A stretch of DNA of 64,000 nucleotides, taken from assembly GCA_017621075.1 (NCBI GenBank), contig JAGATV010000052.1, forward strand, positions 26,138 to 90,137, in the 5' to 3' direction. Every line of letters starts with the position of its first letter. The first letter of the stretch is position 1. The notes beneath the pieces were generated by a model. The model did no database searches. It saw only the letters and a list, made by a program, of their open reading frames with translations, and had not been told where the DNA came from. This document shows positions 45,071-54,056 of this stretch, one piece after another. The translations under genes and the position numbers were made by a program. Source of the stretch: Lachnospiraceae bacterium (lineage in GTDB: Bacteria; Bacillota; Clostridia; Lachnospirales; Lachnospiraceae).

Positions 45071-46273
45071 ATGTTCTTAAATTTCTTTGAGACCCTTCGT
45101 GCCAAGGGGATACGGGTTACACTGGGAGAGTGGCTGACCTTGCAGGAAGCCCTGGATAAGGGGCTCTGTGGAAGCTCGTTGACCCGGTTCTATTATGTGG
45201 CCCGCATGATCTTGGTAAAGAGCGAAACGGATTTCGACAAATTTGATATGGCCTTTGAAGAGTGCTTCAAGGCGGTGCAAAAGGAGACGGAGATAGGTGC
45301 CCAGATGTTAAGGTGGCTGGACAAATCCGAGATGCTTGAACTTGCCCATGAGGAGGCGAGAGACCACTTGAACAAGGTGGAAGACCTTCAGATCGACAAG
45401 GAGGATGTGGAGGAGAAGTTCAAGGCAAGGCTCAAGGACCAGGACAGTGAGCACAACGGCGGAAGCTTCTGGATCGGCACCATGGGTAAGACCTCCTTTG
45501 GCAATATGGGCGGCAATGTAGGCGGTGTCCGGGTGGGCGGACAGACAGGCTACCAGTCCGCATTTTCTGTGGTTGGCGCCAGAAAGTACCGTGATTTCAG
45601 GGATGACAGGGTCATCGATAACAGGCAGTTCCAGATGGCTTTTCGGAAGCTGAGGCAGTTTTCCAGCAGGCTGGATATCCCGGAGACAGAGCTTGATATA
45701 AACGGCACAGTGGACAAGACCTGCAACAACGGAGGCTGTTTGCAGATCGTTATGCAGAAACCAAGGAAGAATGCGGTGAAGCTGCTTCTTCTGATGGACA
45801 GCGGCGGCACCATGATCCCTTACAGCACCCTTTTGAACGATCTGTTCCAGGCGGTGCACAAATCCAATCACTATAAGGATGTAAAGGCTTATTACTTCCA
45901 TAACTGTATTTACAGCAAACTTTATAAGACGCCGGAATGTGAGAACGGAGACTGGGTGGATACAGAGTGGATGTTTCGCAATCTGGACAGTGATTACAAG
46001 GTTATCATCGTGGGGGATGCGGCCATGGCTCCTGAAGAGCTGTATTCCGACACGGGCAATTACAGAGGGCCCAACGGCGGGCTGTCCGGCTATGAGTGGT
46101 TGAAACTGTTAAAGCGCCATTATAAGAAGATCGTCTGGCTCAATCCCAAGATGGCACCGGGGCACGCTCCCTGGAGAGAGGCAGAGACGGCCATCAAAGA
46201 GATGTTCCCCATGTACAAGCTGACGGTGGACGGCTTAAACCGCGCCATGGTGAAACTGATGGTGAATAAATAG
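45071..46273 (+). CDS. VWA domain-containing (CoxE-like) partner of the MoxR ATPase
   Basis: A 400-residue protein. The N-terminal half (about 1-160) is helical, with a charged segment and a Gly-rich stretch (about 125-160). The VWA domain starts near 235. Its metal-ion-dependent adhesion site reads L-L-M-D-S-G-G-T-M, rather than the canonical D-x-S-x-S. In CO dehydrogenase operons CoxD/CoxE form the analogous pair, but no such target gene is present here. The client is unknown. Confidence 0.88.
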   Translation: MFLNFFETLRAKGIRVTLGEWLTLQEALDKGLCGSSLTRFYYVARMILVKSETDFDKFDMAFEECFKAVQKETEIGAQMLRWLDKSEMLELAHEEARDHLNKVEDLQIDKEDVEEKFKARLKDQDSEHNGGSFWIGTMGKTSFGNMGGNVGGVRVGGQTGYQSAFSVVGARKYRDFRDDRVIDNRQFQMAFRKLRQFSSRLDIPETELDINGTVDKTCNNGGCLQIVMQKPRKNAVKLLLLMDSGGTMIPYSTLLNDLFQAVHKSNHYKDVKAYYFHNCIYSKLYKTPECENGDWVDTEWMFRNLDSDYKVIIVGDAAMAPEELYSDTGNYRGPNGGLSGYEWLKLLKRHYKKIVWLNPKMAPGHAPWREAETAIKEMFPMYKLTVDGLNRAMVKLMVNK

Positions 46274-46276
46274 CGA

Positions 46277-46305
46277 TTGACAAAAGATACAAGTGACGGT
46301 ATAAT
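46277..46305 (+). promoter_or_regulatory. Consensus sigma-A promoter of tyrS
   Basis: TTGACA (46277-46282), a 17-base spacer and TATAAT (46300-46305): both hexamers match the consensus fully. Confidence 0.92.
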
Positions 46306-46311
46306 TTTATA

Positions 46312-46593
46312 CAGATCAGAACAAATTGAATTTTTGAATGTGATGATGGGAAGAGTACTGTGATCTAACGGTCTGACAGAGAGTTGCCGGCAGGTGAGAG
46401 GCGCAAGAAGGATGACAGGAAGTACGTCCCGGAGCAGCGGGTTGAAAGGCGTATGCTAAGTAGGCTTTGCCGGAGGGCACCGATATCTGCTAAAGTATTT
46501 GATACTTATTGAGCCATGGGGCGTGAGTCTTGTGGGAACATTAGGTGGTAACACGAGCAGGACTCGTCCTTTTGAAAAAGGGCGGGTTTTTTT
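46312..46593 (+). ncRNA. Tyrosine T-box riboswitch leader of tyrS
   Basis: A leader of about 280 bases that fills the gene-free stretch before tyrS. Stem I has the AGAGAG region (46378-46383). The probable specifier is TAC (Tyr, 46423-46425) in the loop after G-A-A-G. The T-box core is the variant AGGTGGTAACACG (46543-46555), and a terminator follows. Uncharged tRNA-Tyr should relieve termination. The specifier is assigned from its position and from the gene controlled. Confidence 0.92.
46563..46593 (+). terminator. T-box-controlled terminator before tyrS
   Basis: CTCGTCCTTTT (46563-46573) pairs with AAAAGGGCGGG (46576-46586), with G-T pairs, then seven T residues (46587-46593). Confidence 0.85.
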
Positions 46594-46621
46594 GTTTGGA
46601 AAAGAAAAAGGAGAAAATGAC

Positions 46622-47845
46622 ATGACAGTTTTTGAGGAATTAAAAGCAAGAGGGCTGCTTGCGCAGTTGACCGATGAGGAGGAGATAAAGGAACTTGTCA
46701 ATAACGGAAAGGCTACCTTTTACATTGGCTTCGACCCTACCGCAGACAGTCTGCATGTAGGACATTTTATGGCTCTCTGCCTGATGAAGCGGTTACAGAT
46801 GGCGGGCAACAAACCCATCGCCCTGATCGGAGGCGGTACTGCCATGATCGGCGACCCTTCCGGCAGGACGGATATGCGCAGCATGATGACTACGGAGACC
46901 ATTGACCACAACTGCGAGTGCTTCAAGAAACAGATGAGCCGGTTCATTGATTTCTCTGACGGAAAGGCAATGATGGTGAATAATGCGGAGTGGCTGAGAG
47001 ATCTGAACTATATTGAATTTTTGCGGGATGTGGGAGCTCATTTTTCTGTCAACAGGATGCTGACGGCAGAGTGCTACAAGCAGCGTCTGGAAAAAGGATT
47101 GAGCTTCCTTGAGTTCAATTACATGATCATGCAGAGCTATGACTTTTTATCCCTGTATGAGAGGTACGGCTGCAATATGCAGTTTGGCGGAGATGACCAG
47201 TGGAGCAATATGCTGGGCGGCACAGAGCTGATCCGCAGAAAGTTGGGCAAGGATGCATATGCCATGACCATCACCCTGCTCCTGAATTCCGAGGGCAAGA
47301 AGATGGGCAAGACCCAGAAGGGTGCTGTGTGGCTGGATCCCAACAAGACTTCCCCCTTCGAGTTCTATCAGTACTGGAGAAATGTTGCGGACGCAGACGT
47401 GCTAAAATGCCTTAGGATGCTGACCTTCCTTCCCCTTGAGCAGATCGATGAGATGAGTGGCTGGGAGGGAAGCCAGTTGAACGAGGCAAAGGAGATTTTG
47501 GCTTACGAGCTTACGAATCTGGTACACGGCGAGGAGGAAGCAAAGAAGGCGCAGGCCGGTGCCAAGGCTCTGTTTGCAGGAGGAAATGCTGCGGAAATGC
47601 CTTCCAGCGAACTGAAAGAGGAGGATTTCCAGGATGGAAAGATCGATATCCTGGGGGTTTTGGTGAAGGCAGGTCTGACAGCGTCCCGTTCCGAGGCAAG
47701 ACGTGCCGTGGAGCAGGGGGGCGTCACTGTGGACAATGAAAAGGTGACGGACATCAAGACTGCTTATGCACCGGAACAGTTTGCGGGAGACGGAGTTGTG
47801 GTAAAGAGAGGGAAAAAGAACTTTAAACGTGTTATTATGAAGTAG
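46622..47845 (+). CDS. tyrS: Tyrosyl-tRNA synthetase
   Basis: A 407-residue class I synthetase of the TyrRS type. The HIGH-like motif is H-V-G-H (near 47-50, S-L-H-V-G-H-F), and the KMSKS-like motif is K-K-M-G-K-T near 230. The C-terminal S4 RNA-binding domain (about 340-400) has [13 protein letters not shown] 46622 has AAGGAG 9 bases upstream and lies after the T-box terminator; earlier in-frame ATGs are inside the leader. Confidence 0.97.
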   Translation: MTVFEELKARGLLAQLTDEEEIKELVNNGKATFYIGFDPTADSLHVGHFMALCLMKRLQMAGNKPIALIGGGTAMIGDPSGRTDMRSMMTTETIDHNCECFKKQMSRFIDFSDGKAMMVNNAEWLRDLNYIEFLRDVGAHFSVNRMLTAECYKQRLEKGLSFLEFNYMIMQSYDFLSLYERYGCNMQFGGDDQWSNMLGGTELIRRKLGKDAYAMTITLLLNSEGKKMGKTQKGAVWLDPNKTSPFEFYQYWRNVADADVLKCLRMLTFLPLEQIDEMSGWEGSQLNEAKEILAYELTNLVHGEEEAKKAQAGAKALFAGGNAAEMPSSELKEEDFQDGKIDILGVLVKAGLTASRSEARRAVEQGGVTVDNEKVTDIKTAYAPEQFAGDGVVVKRGKKNFKRVIMK

Positions 47846-47884
47846 GGCTCTTGATAGGATGTATGGGGATTGTGAGGCGGATTT

Positions 47885-50875
47885 ATGCAAATGCGACCAA
47901 GCAGAATGATAGCAGAGAAGTTTATGGCAGGAATAAGGCTGTGCCTGTGTACAGTCCTATTCCTGCTGTTGTTATCCCGGGGAGTGTTAGTGGCCCGGGG
48001 GGCCGATGCAGACCGGGCACAGTCCGAGGAGAAAGAGACCGTCAGAGTGGTTCTGGTGGACTATGCGGATTATGGATATGTAGTCACCGAGGGAGATTCT
48101 GTCAGCGGTTATTATATGGATTATCTGGAGGAGATCGCCAAGTATACAGGATGGCAGTATGACATCCGGGTAGTGTCGCAGGACAGTGAACTGTTCCGGA
48201 TCACGGCCGGAAAAGATTTTGACCTGATGGTGGGAATTGCTTATTCCCGTCAGAATGAGAACAGATATTTCCGGTATCCTTGTGTGGCAATGGGACAAAA
48301 ACGGATGGTCCTTGCCTCTGCCAAGACGCATGCACAATTGGATATGAACGATCCTTCGGATTATGAAGGAATCAAGGTCGGCGTGGTGGACACCTCCTAT
48401 GGCAGGGACATGAAGGAAAAATTCAAGAGCTATTGCTTTACCAATGGAATCATATGCAGCGAGGAGGAAGAGGAAGCTGCAGGCGGGATCAGACTGGTGG
48501 AAGTGGACAGTGAAGAACGTTTTAAGATGTTGGAGGACGGCACTCTGGATGCTGTCATCACTACGGATTCCCTGGCGTTAGAGCATGGCCTGTATGTATT
48601 GAAGGACTTTGGGAACAGCTTTTTCTATGCGGTAGCCCCCAAGGGGGATGACCATCTGATGGAGGAACTTGAGGCTGCCATGTCTTCCATCAAAGGACTG
48701 GACCGTACCTTTGAAGACAGGCTTTATGAAAAATATTTCCAGGACAATTACAGGCAGGAACTTGCTTTTTCAGAAGAAGAACTGGCCTATATGGAGACAC
48801 CCCGCCGTTTGAAAGTGGCTTTTTGGGATTACTGTGCGCCCTACAGCTATGTGAATGACAAGGGAGAATGGAGCGGTATTGCGGTAGAGGTGTTCAGACA
48901 GATCACAGAGGACACGGAGGGCGGCATTCAGTTTGAGTTTGTGGGCTGTGAGGATTCTTTTGAAGCCAATGAGGCCCTGGCAACGGGCCGGGTGGATATC
49001 CTGGGGCAGACCTTTACCTCGGTGAAAGCTTCTTCCAAAAGAGACAGGAGCAACAGCTTTTTTACAGATTATTTCAGCATTTACCGCAACAAGACATCCA
49101 ATAAGTCCATGGAAGAATGCAGGATCGTGGTCAGGAAGGATGTGACGGACAGCATGCTGCAGAGCCTGGGAGTGACGGACAGCACCAAGGTCATCAGAGT
49201 GGAAAATGTAGCCGAGGCCCTTCGGATGGTGAACAGTGGAAAGGCAGATATGACCTTTGCCCTGCAGAAGGTGGCGGATTACTATATCAACTATTATCAG
49301 ATGAACAATATCAAGGAGCTGGAACTGACCAATGACGTGGCGTTCTGCTGTGTCTACGGCGAGGGCATGGACCCTGTGTTAAGGGAGATCTGCAATAAAT
49401 GCATCACCTGCATAGACACCGCTTCCCTGGACAGAATGACCACCCGGTACATCCTTCAGGATCACAGAAAGCCGACTTTGTGGGAATATTTTAAAGAAAA
49501 CCGGACTGCCGTGCTTACGGGAATCGTGATCTTGGTCTCCCTGCTTGCAGGATATCTGGCTGTCATGCTTTTTTTGATGTTGCGAAAGTCCAACCGTATC
49601 TATGAAATGCTTTACAGGGATGAGATCACCGGTGGGAGCAGTTATTTGAAATTCCAGGAGGATGCAAAGAAGCTGACGGCCAGGGAGGATGGAGAATATG
49701 ATGTGATCTTTTGTGACATCAGCAGCTTCAAGTACATCAATGATATGTTCGGTTATGAGGTGGGCAATCAGGTGATCTGTCTTGTGAATGAGATGATGAC
49801 GGAGCTTGCAGAAGGATACCCCATGGCCAGAATGTATGCGGACCATTTCGTGGGAATCCGTCCCTACAGCGGACGGGAAAACTTAGAAGCCCTCTTAAAA
49901 GAAAAACTGCAGAGTTTTAACGAGATGGCATCGGGAGCGTTCCCGGATTTCAATATCTTTTTGAAATTTGGCATCTATACCTGGGATACCCGATCCGGTG
50001 AGACCGAGATCAGGAAGATCGTCAATCGGGCAAACTATGCAGCCGGCAATATCACAAATCTGTCAAAATCGGAATATCGTTTCTACACCAGGGAACTCCA
50101 TGACAAGGTCCTGGAACGTCAGGTGATCGAAAAAGATATGCACCGTGCCCTGGAGGATGGGGAGTTTGTGGCATATTTCCAGCCGAAATACGATGCGGTG
50201 AAGGAGGAGATCATTGGTGCCGAGGCTCTGGTGCGTTGGAAGCACAAGACAAAAGGGCTGATTTCCCCCGGTGCCTTTGTGCCGATCTTTGAGGATAACG
50301 GATTTATTATCGAGGTGGATTTCTGCATTTTGGAACAGGTATGCACCCTGCTTAAGGAACGTAAGGATCGGGGAGAGAAGCTTTATCCCATATCCTGTAA
50401 TTTTTCCAGATGCCATTTTAAGAGGCCTGATTTCGTGGAACGTGTGACACAGACTGTGGAGAAGTATCAGGTGGATCCGCATTATCTGGAGCTTGAGATC
50501 ACGGAAACCGTGGCTACCAGCGATTTCCATGTGCTGATCGACACGGTGCATATCCTCAAACAAAAAGGGTTTGGGATATCCATCGATGACTTTGGCAGCG
50601 GTTATTCCTGTATCCAGCTTTTGTATAAGCTGCCCATCGATGTGCTGAAGATCGACAGGGATTTCGTGGAGGAGCAGGCCGATGACACACCGGAGGCTGA
50701 TCTGAACCGGAGCATCGTCAATATCTGTCACGCCCATAATATCAGGATTATATGCGAGGGTGTTGAGACATTGCAGCAGAAGGAATATGTCCTAAGTTAC
50801 GGATGTCGTTACATACAGGGATTTTTGTACTCAAGGCCGTTGGATAAGGAGACTTTCTTAAAGATGCTTTCATAG
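47885..50875 (+). CDS. Double solute-binding sensor with degenerate GGDEF and intact EAL (c-di-GMP phosphodiesterase)
   Basis: A 996-residue membrane signalling protein. It has a signal/anchor (about 17-38), two tandem SBP_bac_3-type periplasmic binding domains (about 52-285 and 300-530), a transmembrane segment (about 540-562), and a GGDEF-like domain (about 575-730) whose catalytic motif is replaced by Y-A-D-H-F. The EAL domain (about 745-990) has E-A-L-V-R-W, D-D-F-G-S-G-Y and C-E-G-V-E-T. It should bind small amino-acid-like ligands outside and degrade c-di-GMP inside. Binding site GAGG; ATG 47891 is an alternative start. Confidence 0.92.
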   Translation: MQMRPSRMIAEKFMAGIRLCLCTVLFLLLLSRGVLVARGADADRAQSEEKETVRVVLVDYADYGYVVTEGDSVSGYYMDYLEEIAKYTGWQYDIRVVSQDSELFRITAGKDFDLMVGIAYSRQNENRYFRYPCVAMGQKRMVLASAKTHAQLDMNDPSDYEGIKVGVVDTSYGRDMKEKFKSYCFTNGIICSEEEEEAAGGIRLVEVDSEERFKMLEDGTLDAVITTDSLALEHGLYVLKDFGNSFFYAVAPKGDDHLMEELEAAMSSIKGLDRTFEDRLYEKYFQDNYRQELAFSEEELAYMETPRRLKVAFWDYCAPYSYVNDKGEWSGIAVEVFRQITEDTEGGIQFEFVGCEDSFEANEALATGRVDILGQTFTSVKASSKRDRSNSFFTDYFSIYRNKTSNKSMEECRIVVRKDVTDSMLQSLGVTDSTKVIRVENVAEALRMVNSGKADMTFALQKVADYYINYYQMNNIKELELTNDVAFCCVYGEGMDPVLREICNKCITCIDTASLDRMTTRYILQDHRKPTLWEYFKENRTAVLTGIVILVSLLAGYLAVMLFLMLRKSNRIYEMLYRDEITGGSSYLKFQEDAKKLTAREDGEYDVIFCDISSFKYINDMFGYEVGNQVICLVNEMMTELAEGYPMARMYADHFVGIRPYSGRENLEALLKEKLQSFNEMASGAFPDFNIFLKFGIYTWDTRSGETEIRKIVNRANYAAGNITNLSKSEYRFYTRELHDKVLERQVIEKDMHRALEDGEFVAYFQPKYDAVKEEIIGAEALVRWKHKTKGLISPGAFVPIFEDNGFIIEVDFCILEQVCTLLKERKDRGEKLYPISCNFSRCHFKRPDFVERVTQTVEKYQVDPHYLELEITETVATSDFHVLIDTVHILKQKGFGISIDDFGSGYSCIQLLYKLPIDVLKIDRDFVEEQADDTPEADLNRSIVNICHAHNIRIICEGVETLQQKEYVLSYGCRYIQGFLYSRPLDKETFLKMLS

Positions 50876-50898
50876 CCGGAAATATGGGCGCATATACA
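50869..50898 (+). promoter_or_regulatory. Candidate sigma-E promoter of spoIVA
   Basis: TTCATA (50869-50874), a 16-base gap and CATATACA (50891-50898) resemble the mother-cell sigma-E pattern. The -10 match is partial; the assignment rests largely on the gene being a sigma-E target in Bacillus. Confidence 0.35.
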
Positions 50899-50942
50899 TA
50901 TAACAGTAATATCACAGGCAGGAAAGGGATAGGTATTGTTAT

Positions 50943-52424
50943 ATGGAATATGCAGCTGATACGTATGATCTGTATTATGACATACAGAAGCGCACCGGCG
51001 GTGAGATCTACATAGGTGTGCTGGGGCCGGTGCGGACCGGCAAATCCACATTCATCAAACGTTTCATGGAGGAGATGGTGCTCCCGTTCATGGAGGATGA
51101 AAATCAGAAGATCCGGGCCCAGGATGAACTGCCCCAGAGTGCCGGCGGAAAGACCATCACTACCACGGAGCCCAAGTTCATCCCCAATGAGGCGGCTGAT
51201 ATCGTGCTGAATGATGATATCCGGCTTTCCGTGCGCTTGATCGACTGTGTCGGTTATATGGTGGAGGGCGCGGCTGGCCATCTTGAGGAAGAGGAAGAAC
51301 GCATGGTCAAAACCCCCTGGTTTGATTATGAGATTCCCTTTACCCAAGCGGCGGAAATCGGAACGGACAGGGTCATGAAGGAGCATTCCACCATTGGCCT
51401 GGTGATCACTACGGACGGCTCCATCGGAGAACTTCCCCGGAATAATTACCTGGAAGCTGAAGAAAAGACTATTTCAGCCTTAAAAAGGACCGGAAAACCT
51501 TTTTTGGTGCTTTTGAACAGTAAAAAGCCGTATTCGGAGGAGACAAAGAAACTGGCGGCGGAGATCGGCAATCGCTACGATGTGTCCGTGCTTCCGGTCA
51601 ACTGTGAACAACTGAAAAAGGATGATATCCACCAGATTTTGGAAAATATCCTGTACGAATTTCCTGTTTCTTCTGTTGAGTTCTATATGCCAAGGTGGAT
51701 CGAGATGCTTTCCAATGACAACCGCATGAAGCAGGATATCATTGCAAAGGTAAAAGAGCTCATGAAGGAGTATGACACGATCCGGGACGTGATGGAAAAG
51801 CCGGTATGGCTGGAAAGCGAATATGTCAAGCGCTGTAAGATGGACGGCATCCAGCTGTATGACGGAACCGTCAAGGTCCAACTGGACGTGGATGATGTGT
51901 ATTATTATGAGATGCTGACGGATATGGTGGGGGAGGAGATCGGGGACGAATACCAGCTGATCCACAAACTGAAGGAATTTTCCTCCATGAAGAGCGAATA
52001 TGCAAAGGTGCTGGAGGCCGTGAACATGGTGAGGAGAAAGGGGTACGGCGTAGTGATGCCGGAGCGGGCGGAGATTACCCTGGATACTCCTGAGGTGATC
52101 CGTCACGGCAACAAGTATGGCGTCAAGATCAAAGCCATGAGTCCTTCCATCCATTTGATCCGTGCCAATATTGAAACGGAGATCGCCCCTATCGTGGGCA
52201 CCAAAGAACAGGCCGAAGACCTGATCCGCTATATTGATCAGGCAGATACCGGCCAGGGAATCTGGGAGACCAACATTTTTGGAAAAACGGTGGAACAACT
52301 GGTGAATGACGGCATTACAGCCAAAGTGGCATCCATCGGAGAGGAAAGCCAGGTGAAATTGCAGGATACCATGCAGAAGATCGTAAATGACAGTAATGGC
52401 GGTATGGTATGCATCATTATTTAG
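50943..52424 (+). CDS. spoIVA: Stage IV sporulation protein A
   Basis: A 493-residue ATPase that polymerises on the outer forespore membrane to make the spore-coat basement layer. The Walker A G-P-V-R-T-G-K-S-T is near 28-36. T-T-T-E-P-K-F, L-I-D-C-V-G-Y and the T-D-G-S-I-G motif follow. A long middle domain and a conserved C-terminus ending in G-G-M-V-C-I-I-I complete it. This is the best evidence that the organism can sporulate, or descends from a spore former. AAGGGATAGG precedes the ATG. Confidence 0.97.
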   Translation: MEYAADTYDLYYDIQKRTGGEIYIGVLGPVRTGKSTFIKRFMEEMVLPFMEDENQKIRAQDELPQSAGGKTITTTEPKFIPNEAADIVLNDDIRLSVRLIDCVGYMVEGAAGHLEEEEERMVKTPWFDYEIPFTQAAEIGTDRVMKEHSTIGLVITTDGSIGELPRNNYLEAEEKTISALKRTGKPFLVLLNSKKPYSEETKKLAAEIGNRYDVSVLPVNCEQLKKDDIHQILENILYEFPVSSVEFYMPRWIEMLSNDNRMKQDIIAKVKELMKEYDTIRDVMEKPVWLESEYVKRCKMDGIQLYDGTVKVQLDVDDVYYYEMLTDMVGEEIGDEYQLIHKLKEFSSMKSEYAKVLEAVNMVRRKGYGVVMPERAEITLDTPEVIRHGNKYGVKIKAMSPSIHLIRANIETEIAPIVGTKEQAEDLIRYIDQADTGQGIWETNIFGKTVEQLVNDGITAKVASIGEESQVKLQDTMQKIVNDSNGGMVCIII

Positions 52425-52467
52425 TGGCCGATGGAGCAGGCGTGGGAGCTCTATTGCGCCGGGGCTG

Positions 52468-53919
52468 TTACGGTGCAACAGGATTGGCCAGATAGTACGG
52501 ATAGGCGTATCCGTAGACTGTTACGAGCAGAGAAATCACGATCAGGATACAAAGAACGGTACATAAGCCTGTGAGAAGATGTCCGGAGGATATTTTCTTC
52601 ACGGGCTTTTTTAATGCCAAAATGCCACTGTACAGACCGTTCACACAGTAATAGGCCAGAGGGATCAGACCGGGCAGGAGGTATCTGCCCTGGGGCTGGT
52701 AATCCGCCGTATAGGAATAGTACACGCTTAAGATACAGGGCATTGCAATACAGAATATCATATTCCAGTGGAAAAACACGGTATATGCCGGGCGTATCCG
52801 GGACAGCCTTGGCAGGAAACCCTGGTTTTCTCCGGCGTCCCTGTCCTGTGGAAGGACTGAAAATATTATGGCAAGAAAGATGCCGGCAGCAAAGAGAAGT
52901 TTATAAAAGCGGTACACCCAGACAGAGGTGACGATGCTCATGGCACCGTACATGCCGATGAAGCTCAAAACAGAGAGATTCACGAAGTCGGAATACAAAA
53001 GCATCTGCCATACACTGATCCCCTGGTTTTGACAGGTGATCCTGGTCTCCGGATCAAACTTGGGATCGGCATAGATCATGGCACAGATATCCCGGCTTCT
53101 CATGCCTAAGAAGTCGCCGTCGTAAAGAAGATAGCTGCGAAGGAACCACCAGCCGATGCCAAGCAGTACCAGGACACTGATGAAGATGCCATATTTTAAA
53201 AAGGGCTTTACGTCGAAGCAAAGTCTCTGGTCTTTTTTGGAAAGAAAGAATGCAGTGAACAGAAGGATACAGCTTAAGATATAGCCGTAAGCGTTGTAGT
53301 AGGACAGGGCGCAGAGGATGATCCCCACGGACATGAGGACGCAGGAGGAGGGCGAAAAACGATCCTCGATGCCTCTTGTGAGCCCGTAGAGCAGGATGGC
53401 AATGGAGAGCATGCAGCAGGAATCGGTATTCACATAAGTATGCAGAAAAAGACTTTGAGGAAGAAAGGTCACTAAAAAGCTAAACAGCCATGCCAGCCGT
53501 TTGTCAGAAAACCATTTCCGGCTTAAGAGCAGCACGAAAAGCGCCATGAGGAGTCCCAGGGTAAAGTTCACCAGGCGCCCTGTGTACAAAAGCACCTCGT
53601 GGGAATCGCAAAAAACGCTTACCGCTCTCATGGCAAAGCCCTGGAGCATATAGGGAAGTATGGGCTGGAAAGCGTAGGAGAAGCCGTAGCCTTCAATGCG
53701 GATCTCCTCCTCGTAGCCGTTGGGCAGGGTCCCGTATTTGGCGATATATTCGGGGATCAGATAGCGGTTATATTCATCCGGAGGATTTCCGAAAGGCTGC
53801 ATGAATACCATGGACAGGGCAATGATAATATACAGGAGAAAATAGATCAGGATCATGGGGAGGTCCCCCTGAAAGCCCCCAGATATCTGATGAAGTTTTT
53901 GGCGTGCTGTTGTTTGCAT
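52468..53919 (-). CDS. Multi-pass membrane glycosyltransferase-like protein (GT-C/DUF2142 type)
   Basis: A 483-residue protein with about eleven hydrophobic segments. The first extracytoplasmic loop contains G-N-P-P-D-E-Y-N-R, the acidic D-E motif expected of lipid-linked-sugar (GT-C fold) transferases. The long loop at about 262-310 and the G-R-Y-L-L-P motif also fit DUF2142/GT39 proteins. Substrate unknown. It is transcribed against spoIVA and away from the nucleoside cluster, apparently as a single gene. GGGGAGAATGCC precedes the ATG. Confidence 0.75.
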   Translation of the reverse strand: MQTTARQKLHQISGGFQGDLPMILIYFLLYIIIALSMVFMQPFGNPPDEYNRYLIPEYIAKYGTLPNGYEEEIRIEGYGFSYAFQPILPYMLQGFAMRAVSVFCDSHEVLLYTGRLVNFTLGLLMALFVLLLSRKWFSDKRLAWLFSFLVTFLPQSLFLHTYVNTDSCCMLSIAILLYGLTRGIEDRFSPSSCVLMSVGIILCALSYYNAYGYILSCILLFTAFFLSKKDQRLCFDVKPFLKYGIFISVLVLLGIGWWFLRSYLLYDGDFLGMRSRDICAMIYADPKFDPETRITCQNQGISVWQMLLYSDFVNLSVLSFIGMYGAMSIVTSVWVYRFYKLLFAAGIFLAIIFSVLPQDRDAGENQGFLPRLSRIRPAYTVFFHWNMIFCIAMPCILSVYYSYTADYQPQGRYLLPGLIPLAYYCVNGLYSGILALKKPVKKISSGHLLTGLCTVLCILIVISLLVTVYGYAYPYYLANPVAP

Positions 53920-53965
53920 GGCATTCTCCCCATGGGCCGGCGGGCCCTAAAATAATATTTCCTAT

Positions 53966-53994
53966 ATAGTAACATATAATTCCAATGAAAACAA
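53966..53994 (-). promoter_or_regulatory. Candidate promoter of the glycosyltransferase-like gene
   Basis: Minus strand: TTGTTT (53994-53989), a 17-base spacer and TACTAT (53971-53966). Confidence 0.4.
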
Positions 53995-53999
53995 ACAAA

Positions 54000-54028
54000 T
54001 TGCTTTTTTGAGGGAAGTTTTGTATAAT
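54000..54028 (+). promoter_or_regulatory. Promoter of the nucleoside salvage cluster
   Basis: TTGCTT (54000-54005), a 17-base spacer and TATAAT (54023-54028), 28 bases before the punA start. Confidence 0.75.
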
Positions 54029-54056
54029 AAAAACATGTATGGAAAGGAAATGATGC

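Noticed and set aside
45071-46273. MoxR/VWA pair as part of a ternary anti-phage system
   Set aside because: No nuclease, protease or sensor gene accompanies the pair; the neighbours are metF and tyrS.
53930-53952. G/C palindrome GGGCC-GGCG-GGCCC as an operator
   Set aside because: Short, single, and with no partner site; more likely incidental leader structure upstream of the minus-strand gene.
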